Under the pieces are notes generated by a model, which worked only from the letters and a program-made list of their open reading frames with translations, had not been told where the DNA came from and made no database searches. From Cenococcum geophilum 1.58 (Eukaryota > Ascomycota > Dothideomycetes > Gloniales > Gloniaceae), in assembly GCA_001692895.1 (NCBI GenBank), contig KV748176.1, positions 124,001 to 188,000 of the forward strand: DNA of 64,000 bases. The letters run 5' to 3'. This document shows positions 1 to 11,518 of the stretch, piece after piece. Position numbers and translations under genes: made by a program. Numbering within the stretch: position 1 is the stretch's first letter; every line of letters starts with the position of its first letter.

Positions 1-3000
1 TCTACTTCCCAGCTGCCTTCCTTAAGCTCTTCTACTACCGGGGGTTAAAACCTAGGGCGTGACCTATAAGGCTCTAGTAGGGAGACATAGAAGGCTAGGT
101 AGAGCCATACTATAGCAGGTAGAAGCTCTAGCTTATATACTTATTACCCTACGCGCTCTAGGATCTAAAACGGTCCTATAAACTTATAGTTAAGCTTTTT
201 ATAGGGACGTTTCGTGCAAATATTCTTAGAGAAGAGCAGAACTCGTTTACTAACGGCGAAATGCTTAGCTAGGTGGTAACAATTATAGTATTTTACCTAA
301 AGCTTTTAGGCGTATATTATCGACGCCACCACTACCTCATATATAAGGCGCAGGCGTTATAGATATATCTCTGCGAGTTGGACATTTGTTAACTTGGACC
401 CCTCCCCACCTTATTAGGCGTCTTAGACGCTATCCAGGACTCCATCCGGGACATTTAGTAGCTAGCTATAGGCAAGCTTAATAGGGGAACGCTTTATTAT
501 AGTATAGACCTTAGAGTTATAGGCAAAGGCTGCTTCTTTAAGTAGGGAGGCCTAATTAAACTGTTCCCAGTTCGTAAATATACGTAGGTATACCTTAAGC
601 TCCTAGTTCTGACGCTCCGTCTAGCTATCTATCTATAAGTGGAATATAGTACTAAGTTTACATTAAACGCGGAGATAGTAGCATATAGTGCTCTAGTACT
701 TACTTATAAATACACTACCCTTATTAGAGACGATATTATCTAAAGGTCCTATTTATACAAAGACTCTAAATAAGAGTTCTACAAGTTACGTAGCATTAAT
801 TATCTTATACACTAGATAGTAGCGTACTAGCTTTATAAAACGGTCTATAAGGATAAGGACGGAGTTATACTCTACGCTATTAGGAGTCTTAAACTCTAAA
901 AAATCCGTAATAAAGTTAAGTAAATAATGCTACTAGGCTTAGGTAGGGGTCTAAAGAGGCTATAGCTTACTATAGGGTTTATAGCGGCGCGATTTAAAGC
1001 GTTAGTAGGTATTATAATTATCTAGGTATTTACGGAGGTCCTAGGTAAGGCCATTCTAAGTATACTTCCGCATAATTACCTTAAAGGTACGGTTAAAACT
1101 ATAATAGCCGCCTATAGAATTGTTATAATTCCACTTAAGGATCTTCTATCGCAGTAGTATACAATTCGGCACCTAGACCTTATTATTTTGCCTTAGGAGT
1201 CCTTATTACTAGCAGGAACTTATTCCTAGGTTAACTAATTATATATAGAGTATATAAAGGCGTCCCTTTTTTATACTCTATAAATAAAATTAACCAGTAA
1301 CTTAGGGGGGTATTCTATAAACGCCGTTTTGGCTAAAGTAGCTACTACTACCTCTTACTATAGCACGAGACTCTGCGTAAAGTTAGTGCCAGCGAAGTAA
1401 TATATAATACGTAGGTAACTCGCTAAGTTATCGCGGGGGACCGTAGCCTAGGCTAAGGGGTCTTCCCTAAGGTTAGGCGCTATTAGGTCAGTTAAAGTGG
1501 TCTTAAAGAGAATAGTAGGACGCTCTAATCCGCCAGCGCCAGGTTCGCGAGGGTCGCTTATATACTGCACGCATACTATTTACTAGTTTAGTATAGTAGC
1601 ACTAGGGCCACCCACAAAGCCTATAACCCGCAACTTTTGCTATAATATAGGTAGCATAGCATTAAGGATTATCCTTTTACTGCCATCTTTAAAGCCTTTA
1701 ATATAATCCGGGTGCCGGAATAGTATATTAGTAGGATTTATCTTACCTAGCTTATATTTAATCTTAAAATTAAACTTAGCTAGTTTCTTAGCGTACTAGG
1801 CCTAGTAAGCAGATAAGCTCTTAGTAGTTATAAAGTACCTAAGATTATTATAATTATAGAGCACGCGCGTTATATACGTGGCGTGTTTAAGGTAATAGCG
1901 CTACGTTTTAAAACATTGCACTATAGCGAGTAGTTCTTTATTATACGTATCGTACTATATTTCTAGGCTAGTAAGCTTCTAACTATAATAGGCGATTGGG
2001 TGCTAGTAGAGTTAATCTCCCTGCCCTAAAGGCTGTAGAAGTATACCGCTATAGGTATAGTTGGAAGCGTTAATAATTACTATTAGGGGTAGATTAGGGT
2101 TAAAGTGGCGAAGTAGAGGAGCCTATATAAACGTAGCGCGTAGCTTACAGAACGCCTACTGCGCGTCATTAAGCCAGGACCAGAGTTAATACCATTTAGT
2201 AGGCCCTTTTAACTTACGCTTCTTCTTCTTCTCCCTATCTAATATTGGGTTGTAATATGCCTATGCAAGATATATATATAAGGGGTATATAGTATCCAAG
2301 TAGTTCTAGATAAATCGCTTATAGAAGTTAGCAAAGCTAAGAAAGACCTAGATATCCCTATAGGACTTAGGCTTAGGCCATTCCTTAATAGCTTTTACGC
2401 GGTTAGGGTCTATTATAATACCCCTAGGGGTAATAATAAAGCCTAGGAACTCAACATTCTTAGTATAAAAAATGCATTTTAATAGTTTAGCGTATAGGCC
2501 CCAAGCGCGGAGCTGTCGCAGTACCTACTTAACGTGCTTAACGTGCTTATCTTTATTATTTAAGTAGATAAGAGTATTATCTAGGTAAACTATATAGATG
2601 GTATCTACTAGGATTCCTAGAGCTTTATAAATATAGCTCTAGAAAGTTATAGGGGCGTTAGTAAGACTAAAGGGCATTACTAGGTACTTAAAGTAACCAT
2701 AGCGTGTCTTAAATACGGTCTTCTATTTATCTCCCTTTTTAATACGAATTCTATGGTACGCATTATAAAGATTTAGCTTTATAAATATCTTTATATAGCT
2801 AAGCCTATTAAAGAGTTTGCTAACCAGCGGTAGGGGGTACCGATTTTTAATCGTAATCTTATTTAGGTGCCTGTAGTTAATATATAGCCGTATTATACTA
2901 TCTGCTTTTAGTATAAAGAGGATAGGTACTCTAGTAGGCGACTTACTAGGCCTAATCTAGCCCTTTCCAAGAGCACTGTCTAGGTACTCTTATAAGATCT

Positions 3001-5485
3001 ACAACTCTTTCTATAAGAGGTTGTAGAGGGGCATTTACGATAGTGTCTTGCCTTCTTCTAAGTCGATCGCATGGTTATACTTAGAGTTCTGCGGTAGTAT
3101 ACTTGCTAGCTTATTAGAAAAGACATTAATTTTTTCCTTATATATATCTAGCAGGCCAGGGGCCACGGAGGTTAAAGCGACTATTGCGTAGTAGTATGCT
3201 TCCGGAAGCTAGTGAAGAGAAAGGTGTAGCCAATATGCGTTTCGCAGGTATGCTTATATTAAGAGTATATATAGCTCTGCTATAGTATACTTAATAGTTT
3301 TAGGGTTTTAATTACCTCCCCCTTATATATAGGTGATCTATACTGGCACCGGAGGGTCTTTATAGGTACTCGCTGCTAGTAACGACAGGTCCTCTACTAT
3401 ATTTACGACCGGTATCTCTATATCTAGAGGGTCTGCATAGGTACTCGCTGCCAGTAATAATAGGTCCTCTATTATGTTTATAACCGGTATAGAAAAGAAG
3501 TCTTCTAGCTATAGCGAATAAACTATTTCGCTAGCCTTAATGTCTGCTAGGAGAGCGTTAAGGGTAACTATCTAGAGGTGTCTAGGGTCTAAAATACCCT
3601 AGACGAACTATCTAGAACGGAAGCTAATTAATAGATCTACTTCCGCGAGCCAATCCTATCTAAGAACTATATTATAACTATTAAATAAGCCGCCCTAAAA
3701 GGTCTACGGGCCAATAATACAAGAGGTACCCTAGGAGTTACTAGTAGTAACCATTAGATTATAAGCATCCCAGATTATTATCTGGTTGCTATTAAGGAAA
3801 CGTGCAATAGGTTTATATAAACGTAGCGCGTAGCGTATAGGCAGGTTAAATCTACGGACAATATCTTAATTAATGAGGTTAATTTAGTACCTATTATTAT
3901 ATAAAGCACGTAGGCGGACTTCGCCCTAGGGCGTATCTATCGCGATATATACTATAATACGTTTCTTCTCTCCCTCTATATTAGGCCCTAGTTATAGTTA
4001 AGAGAGATACGCTACTAGGGCTTTGGGTTTTCCGAAGCCCGAGCTGATTTCTCTTTAGGCTGCTTCTAGTGTTCCTTACGGTGGCCGCCTGCGGTCTTTT
4101 AACTCGCCTGCGTAGCACCGGCGTTTAGGGGGTCCCCTAAGCCATCTAGCTTTTGGGTAGTCTCCCTAGGAGTTTACTTAGAAAAGCGTTGCCCTTTTTA
4201 GGTTCTGTTCCCTAAGCCTAAGTCTATAGAGCCTATGCTATAACCGCGCTTTATACGCGATAATTTGCTACTGCCGCTTACGCAATCTTTTACGAGCTTT
4301 ATAGTATTGAGTAATTACTCTATATAGCGGATTTTGTTAAAGAGGTCTTTAGCAGTTTTTACCTATTAGGCGAAGTTCTGGCGGAAGAGCTCTGCTTATA
4401 GGTGGGTTGGGAGATATAAGAACTAGAAGTCTACCTATTATTTAGGATTAATAAAAGGGGTATATAAGAAGAGGTCCTCTAAGCTATATATATAGGCTAG
4501 GAAGACATTAAACCTCTAGTTCTCCTTTATAACAGCCGTATAGTATATTATAGCGTTATTAAAGCGTCTTACTATAGGGTTCCTAATCTAGTCTTAGACC
4601 ATAGTCTTAAATTCGTCCTATAGTAAAGGACCCTTATCTTTAGTACCTAACCGGCGATAAACTAGTTAGGTAATTGTCTTCTCTTTTATAAGACCTTTAA
4701 TGGCCTAGCGCGTGCGTTACTTATTATAGTTAGCGTTATTAACCTTAAATCGGTTCTTAACTGCGGCGATCCACCGGTTAAAATGCTGTTAGGTAGTACT
4801 GCTAATATTAGGTAGTAACTTCTTAACTAGGGCGTTAAGATTTATTCAGCGTATATATTTGCTACATAACTTATGCTCTTCACTAGAGAGGCAATAGGAG
4901 GGCTTTATTAAATTGATAATACTCTATAAGTTGGCTATTTTCTTAGCCAGCTTATCTAGCTCCTTTATATTAGCGGTATTAGATAGGACGCTAATAACCT
5001 TACTAAGCTCCTATTAAGCCTAGGTATATAAGTCGAACTAGTCTCTAGCATTTATAGATATCTAATCGTTTTAGGATTTAGAAAATGGCTTAAATACTAC
5101 TAGTGTGCTTCTAGCGGTTTCGTCTACACTAAATCCTAAGGTATTCTGCGATTGTATTACTAGCGTATTACCATCGGGTATAGGCGTCGGTTTTCTTTTC
5201 GGAGGCATTATAGAAAAATTAAACCGGCTATCCTCCTAAGGGGATTGGTAAGGATTTAAATATAAGGTAAGGATATAGATAGGGAGTCTAATAATAGAAT
5301 AATGGGTATATTGTATAGACAGAGACAAATCCTTAAGGGAAAAGGAGGAGTCTGTGTGCGAGGTAGGAAGGGTTTTCCCTAGGCATATGTAGAGCACGTG
5401 CCTCACGGGCGAGTCACCCCTGGGTTACTCCAGGGTTGCCCGTACCTTGCGGCTATATAACTATCTACTTAGGTTTTACCTAACA
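1..5485 (-). mobile_element. Ty3/Gypsy retrotransposon, minus strand, heavily decayed, runs off left edge
   Basis: A fossil Gypsy-type element read on the minus strand. The gag start lies near 5208, next to the 5' LTR. A protease-like zone lies around 3.5-3.9 kb, reverse transcriptase around 2.2-3.0 kb and RNase H around 1.7-2.1 kb; all are recognisable by family resemblance only. It is broken by many RIP-type transitions. The right edge (TGTTAG read on the minus strand) abuts sequence that continues an older Gypsy copy (5486 onward), so this element is inserted into that one. I could not assign a function to the leftmost 1.3 kb. Confidence 0.75.
5240..5485 (-). repeat. 5' LTR of the leftmost Gypsy element (inner edge uncertain)
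   Basis: The outer edge is clear: the minus strand begins TGTTAGGTAAAACC, and on the other side the older Gypsy reverse-transcriptase sequence resumes. This stretch is less AT-rich than its surroundings and holds no reading frame. Its partner LTR is outside the window, so the inner boundary is an estimate. Confidence 0.45.
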
Positions 5486-6390
5486 ATACTATAATAAATT
5501 TATCTAAGTGTTCTCCTAATATATTGTTAATACGTTTTTAGAACGTTACTAGTGCGTTTATAAGCCTAAATTGTATAACTAATAGCTTATATAGTCCTTC
5601 CTTTAACCTAAAGGCTGCCTTTTATTCGTCGCCTTCCTTAATTCTAATCTAATGGTACGCCTATCTTAGATCTATCTTTGTAAAGATTTACGCATTACCT
5701 ATCCTATCTTAGATTTCGCTAATTAAGGGTAAAGGATACCTATCCTTTCTAGTAATGCTGTTTAATTGTCTATAGTCGATATATAGCCTTAGTTTACCGT
5801 TCTTTTTTGGTACGAATAGTACTAAATAACCCGCTAATGACTGTAATGGTCTAATATATCCCTTCCGTAGATTTTCTTAGATAAACTCTTTTAACGCTTT
5901 ACCTTCTTCTTCGGTAAGCTTATAGATTAGAAAAAACCTTAGACTTATTTCTAGTTCTAATTCTATCTTATAGTTCTATGCTATATACTCTAACAGCTTC
6001 TCACTTTCTAGTAACTATAGTTTCTTACTATACTTATAGTATCTCTTTGGTATATAGCTTAGTCCTTTTTCTATTTCTTTATAGGTTGCTCCTTGTTATA
6101 GGACGGGGGCAGTGGCTACAAAGCGTATGTATTCGAGGAGTCTACAAGACGTTGCGCGATCGATCGTAAGGGTCGAGGGCGTAAGGAGGTGATATACCTA
6201 CGCGTAGCTGATATAAGCTGTACGCGAGGTATACGCGAGAGCACGGGGCTCTCCTATAGAGGCCCCTGCGGTAGGGTTCCGTGACACTCCAGACCTGCGG
6301 AGGATAGATTATCCTATCCGGTCGGGCGGATAATAATCCTATCCGAGGATAGCCCGGATATCGGATAATATCCGGATAATATCCAAATAA

Positions 6391-6720
6391 TATACTACCT
6401 ATAGCCCCACTAATATAACTCTATATTTTATAAATAGAGGCCTAATTTATAGCTCTATTCTAGGGCTATAAAATAAGCCTTTATTTATATAATNTAAGGC
6501 CGTTTTGGTAGAGTTATAGGGGGTACTTATTTCTAGGAATGGAGGGGCCGGATAAGTCAGCGGAGAGCCTTAAGCCATTGCAAAGCACCCCCTATAACCC
6601 TACTAATAACGCTCTATATTTTATAAATAATAGCTTATTTTATAGCCCTAAAATAGAGCTATAGAATAAAACTCTATTTATAAAATATAGAGTTATATTA
6701 GTGGGGTTATAGGGTGTATA
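6391..6720. mobile_element. Nested MITE pair with about 45-bp terminal inverted repeats
   Basis: The left arm 6391-6438 (core CCCCACTAATATAACTCTAT) recurs inverted at 6673-6720. Inside it a second, related inverted pair (about 6432-6530 against 6580-6660) shows a copy of the same family inserted into another. It is non-coding, AT-rich and contains one N at 6494. Confidence 0.6.
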
Positions 6721-6769
6721 TTGTTTTAATAGAGGACAATACACGCCGCTACGGCTTGGCGATTTTTAC

Positions 6770-8050
6770 CGATCTTTTATAGTACGTAGATAGTAGAGGC
6801 TCTACATAAAGCTCTGCACGAAGCTCTGCAAAAGCTCTCCATAAAGCTCTGCTTAAAGCCCTATTTAGATCTCTAAGGCTTTACTAATACGTAGCACTAA
6901 TATACTATAACGCTCTATATAACGCTCTGCACAATACTCTATATTAAAAACTCTATATATAGACGCTCTATAGGACGCTCTATATAACGCTCTATATATA
7001 AAGGCTATATATATAGAGGCTTTACGTATAGGGCTCTATACGACGCTCTATATTAAAGACTCTATATATAGAAGCTCTACGTATATAGCTTTATATAAAG
7101 CCTAGTACTAGCTATATTTATAGTGTTATATAATAGAAATAAAAGATTTAGTTTTATAGTTAAAATTTTATAGATACTAAGCCTTATCTAAATATTATAT
7201 CTAGGCTATCCTTAGATAGGATTATTATCCACCTAACTAAATAGGATAGTTTATTCTTTATAAGTATATCTTTAATAGACTTATAAAGGATAGGCTAGAT
7301 AGGCCTCTTAGATAATAGACCTATTAGCTAATAGTATTTGGAGACTATCTGGATAGTCTTTAGATAGCCTTAGCTATATTTCTTAATATATAATTATTTA
7401 AAGCTTAGTAAGGTCTAGATGTCTATAATAAAATAAATATTTATCTTTACAAAAATAATATTTATTAGCTAAGTAGTTATATATATTTTTAATTAAATAT
7501 TATTATATTATATAGAGGCTCTGCATATAAAAGCTTTATATAAGGCTTTATACGAGGATCTACACGAATCTCTACGTGCAGAGGCTCTGCGCGACAGCTC
7601 TGCGTACGACGGTTCTGCGTACGACGGCTACTACGGGAGGCTCTATATAAAAGCTTCGTGCAGAGCTTCGTGTAGAGCTTCGTGCAGAGTCTCCATACGC
7701 AGAGCCCCGTGCAGAGCCTCCGTACGCAGAGCTTCGTGCAGAGCCTCCACGCGCAGAGCTTCGTGCAGAGCCTCCATACGCAGAGCTTCGTGCAGAGCCT
7801 CCATATGCAGAGCTTCGTGCAGAGCCCCCATACGCAGAGTCTCCGTACGCAGAGCTTCGTGCAGAGCCTCCATACGCAGAGCTTCGTGCAGAGCCTCCAT
7901 ACGCAGAGCCTCCGTACGCAGAGCTTCGTGCAGAGCTTCGTGTAGAGCCTCCGTACGTAAAGCTTCGTGCAGAGCCTCCGTATACAGAGCTTCGTGCAGA
8001 GCTTTGGTAGAGCTCCGTGCGCGGCTCTTGTTCCGCAGAGCTCTTGAAAG
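6770..8050. repeat. 12-bp 'AGAGCTTCGTGC' array element, copy A
   Basis: The left part (6783-7100) is degenerate and the right part (7500-8050) well ordered, with a 12-bp unit (GTGCAGAGCTTC) alternating into a 27-bp higher-order unit. The array stays open in several frames on both strands, giving pseudo-proteins of repeated QSLHTQSF or EALHEALR type. These open frames are a product of the repeat period and not evidence of a gene. 7100-7500 between the parts is AT-rich with nothing identifiable. The same array type recurs at 29.56-30.45, 36.36-36.50 and 56.25-57.45 kb. Confidence 0.7.
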
Positions 8051-11000
8051 CTTTATATCTATAATATATTACTTATCCTTAGGATATTTAGATAAAAGTG
8101 GTACCATTTTAAAGCGCTTTATAAGCTCTATAAATCTATACTAATAGAAAATTTATTTATTTAATATTGGGAGGTGCATTACAAGTGTAAGCATATTAAG
8201 GGGATTTTGCCAAGACTATCCGGAGACTATCCGGATAGTCTCCGGATACTATCAGCTGATAGGCCTATTATCCGAGAGGCCTATCCGGCCTATCCTCCGC
8301 AGGTCTGTGACACTCCTACTTAGTACCATACTATCTTAGCTTATTATTATATCTTACGGCGTTAAGTATCTCTAATATTAACCTAACCTATAACCCAATC
8401 AATCTTTAGATTATATTCCTATAACTAAGGTATTCTTAGTACTGCCTTATTATTTCCTAATGGTAATATATTAAAAGACATCTCGATTTATCTTCCTTTA
8501 ATGGTTAACTAAATAGGTCCTGTTTTAAGATTAATAATGCCTCCTCTATAGGCTATTGGATCTCCTAAAATTGTTACTAATAGGTAAGAATGCTCCTTTT
8601 TCCAGTGTGGTAAACCTATCCTTTTAACTACCGTTGGCGAGATATAGTTCCTTATTGCTCTACTATCTATTAGTACCTTAAACTGTTAATCTTGCTATTT
8701 AACTTATAAATTTAGGTACCGTCCTTAAACTCCTTTAAGGGTCTAAGGCCCTACTACTAGTTCCCTTTAGTCCCATAGGCCTCTACTTTTCCTAACTATT
8801 AACTGCTTAATCCTGTTTATACTTAGTCTAACTTAGGCCAATACTTAATTCGCTTTTTGTCTTTAATATGCTATAGACACGTATTTTCTAGGTATTCCTA
8901 CTACTATTGTCCGTTTAGGCATTCTTCCGTAAGGAATCTTCCTAGCTAAAGTATTAAGTCTTCTAACTCCTAAACTTCTACTAGATGCTAACTATATATA
9001 TACTTAGCGTTTTAATACCTCTATTCTTCTGCCAACTAATATATTTTTATAGGGTATTTCCAATACTTATCCTTTAGTGCTCTATATATATTATACGTAT
9101 CATCTATATATGCAATCTACGTTAATATATAATATGCTAGGTGCTTTAGGTTAACTCTTAGCTCATCTTTATCCTTAAGTTTAAACCTCTCTTGTGTTAA
9201 TCTAAACGTTATAACTTTATTTATAGGTACTAAGATGCGCCTTTTACTTCTCTAGTCCTCTAATTATTCCTCTAGATCCTTTAATATTATAATTAAGGCT
9301 CCTTTAATGTAATTTATGGCCTTCTCTATAATTGGGTAGTTTTAGATAACTTTTTCATCTAACTATATATAGAAATTTTCCTACTTATTGTTATGCCTTT
9401 GCCTATACCATTTTTGGTATAGCTGCTAGAGTGTATATAGCTTGTTTATAAGGAAGTATCTTCTTATTACTATATCGTGATAACCTTTAGTATATCGTTC
9501 CTTAAATCTAGTCGGAATCCCTAGATTCTCTTTATTTTCCAGTTCGGTAAGCCACTTAGCTCTTAGTATGCCTGCCCTAGGCCTATTAGTAATTCTTTGT
9601 ACTAGCGCTCTATTCCTTATATATCCTAATATGCTAGATCTCTTATCTAGTTTCTGTTCTTACTATGCGATAATTCTTCGTCTAAATTCTTCTATGGTTT
9701 CCTTTGGTTTGCGTCTTGCGCTTAGATCCTTAAAATCGTCTTATTTCTTAATCTTAGTATTAATTTTTCGATCTTTAGGCCGAATACCGCGTTCCCCTAG
9801 TAAATCCTCTAGGTCTATATATCTGTCTCCTAGTCTAGTTACTATTTATATTATAGATTCTCTAATCTTTTTAATAGTCCTTATTTGTGTCTTAAAGTCT
9901 TGGTCCTATAGGATTCTTAATTCTAAGCTCGCTTCTAACTTAAGCTTCACTCCTACCTTAGTCCAACTAGGCTTACTTAGTGTTCTTATTTTATCTTAAA
10001 AGTCTTAAATCTCACTTATCTCTTCTTAAGAATCTTATGCCTGTGGGAATCTCTGTCCTAAGCTTATTTATATATCTTTAAACTAAGCTACTGCTCTACT
10101 CTATCGGTTTTCGTCCGTTATGGGTCCTTAAGCTTGCCTTATCTCGTCTTAAGAATCTTAGTCGTCTCTTATCTTATCTTAAGAATCTTAAGCCTTTAGC
10201 CTTTTGCCTTTATTAAGTGCCGAAGTGGTTTACTGTCCTACTTCTCTTATATCTTATAAAGTAATAGACATTATGTCTAGCGGGGTCTTAATCCCTACTA
10301 ATGTTCCCTATTCTATAGTGGAATTATCCTTTACCTCTAGTATAATATCTCTAAGGTCTGCTTACTTCTAGTAAGCGGCCCTTATTGCCTTATCGTTATA
10401 AAATATTTCGCCTTTATTAAATTTATCGTCCTTAATGTCCGATCTGCGAACTAGTTTATTAATTCCTCTATACTCTATAGATTTTAGCTCCTATAGCTAA
10501 TAGCTTACGCTATACTTAGCGTCTTTATAAATTTGGTATGTATTATTATAACAAAACGCAAAACTTCTAATTAAACATTCTTTTGTTCCTTATAGTATAC
10601 TATTATCCTTCTATACATATATATCTTCTACTATTAGTCTAATTCCCTTTATTATATAGTAACTCTAACTATCTTTATAATCCCTTACGAAGTAACCTTA
10701 TTTTCTGCAATTTATATAAGCTCTATTTTTAAACTATTAACTTTGCTATAGAGTCCGCCTAAACGTCTTCTGCTACTAAGATCCCTAGTTTAGCCTCTGC
10801 TTTTTAGTCCTGTAATTACTAGATCCTTAACCTCTAGGTTTCTATAGTTTTTTACTCCATCTTTTATGGGCTTCTTTAGTACTACTTAGGTCCATTGGCT
10901 CTGCGCCATACTATAGTTTCTAACTTAGCTTTTATTGTTGTGTACTCTACGCCTTATATAACTATAGAACTCTATCCTAACCTCTTTTAGTCTGTTCCCT

Positions 11001-11303
11001 TTAGTAGATCTAATTATTAATCTTAATCGCTTAATCTATTAGTTCCCTTAGGGTGTCTGTATCTTCCATTAGGATAATTACATCCTAAACTTTAGCCTTA
11101 AGTCCCTGCTTATACTATGCTATAAGTGCCCTATTATTCCACTCTACTTATATCGCTAGCGTTTAGAACTGTATTATATACTTAATTACTAAAGTTCGTT
11201 ATATAATATCTTAGAGTTTTCTTTCCGCCGTAGTTATTAATTCTAAGTCTCTAAATATTTGCGTAAGTCGCTCTATAAACCCTTTCTAGCTTAAGAATAT
11301 AAA

Positions 11304-11518
11304 TGTAAGGGATATTATTGCGGACACCTCGGGTTGCCCTCAGGACAACCCCCGGACGCCCCTCGGATGGTCGCCAGGCACGTGCCTCCGGCACGTGCCC
11401 GTAGTATATAGTCTCCACAATCCCAGAGGCCTTACCTCCTTAAGGATTCGTCTCTCTTACTAATCTATCTTGTTCTAATCGTGTCCTTATAGCCCCCTGT
11501 CTACAAGATCCCCTCACA
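11304..11518 (+). repeat. 5' LTR of the 11.3-20.2 kb Gypsy element
   Basis: 215 bp, starting TGTAAGGGATATT and ending CCTCACA. Nearly identical to 20008-20222. It is preceded by ATAAA, which recurs after the 3' LTR. Confidence 0.9.

Larger units (their letters stand above)
6291..8306. mobile_element. Mutator-like (MULE/MITE-type) DNA element with 10-bp target duplication
   Basis: Both ends carry the inverted sequence AGACCTGCGGAGGATAG (6291-6307, and its complement ending at 8306). The flanks are perfect 10-bp direct repeats GTGACACTCC at 6281-6290 and 8307-8316. A 9-11 bp duplication with modest terminal repeats fits Mutator-like elements. Sub-terminal regions are rich in TATCCGGA-type motifs (6308-6385 and 8214-8285). 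No transposase is recognisable: the interior holds a nested MITE (6391-6720) and a 12-bp array element (6770-8050), so this copy is non-autonomous or a shell. Confidence 0.75.
5486..11303 (-). mobile_element. Older Gypsy copy (family B), pol and gag parts, split by later insertions
   Basis: Minus-strand Gypsy remnant. 5486-6110 is reverse transcriptase, matching the segment at 63.9-64.0 kb almost word for word. About 8317-11303 carries protease and gag regions. It is interrupted by the Mutator-like element at 6291-8306 and by the complete Gypsy at 11304-20222, beyond which its gag start and LTR continue (20228-21013). It is broken throughout by RIP-type decay and is the oldest layer here, because everything else sits inside it. 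Confidence 0.65.

Noticed and set aside
7643-7945. Open frames encoding QSLHTQSF/EALHEALR repeats on both strands
   Set aside because: They are a by-product of a repeat with a period divisible by three. No non-repeat conserved domain and no splice or start context.
9568-9999. 143-codon plus-strand frame
   Set aside because: Lies antisense in a decayed Gypsy gag/pol zone, leucine-rich from AT bias; no domain.
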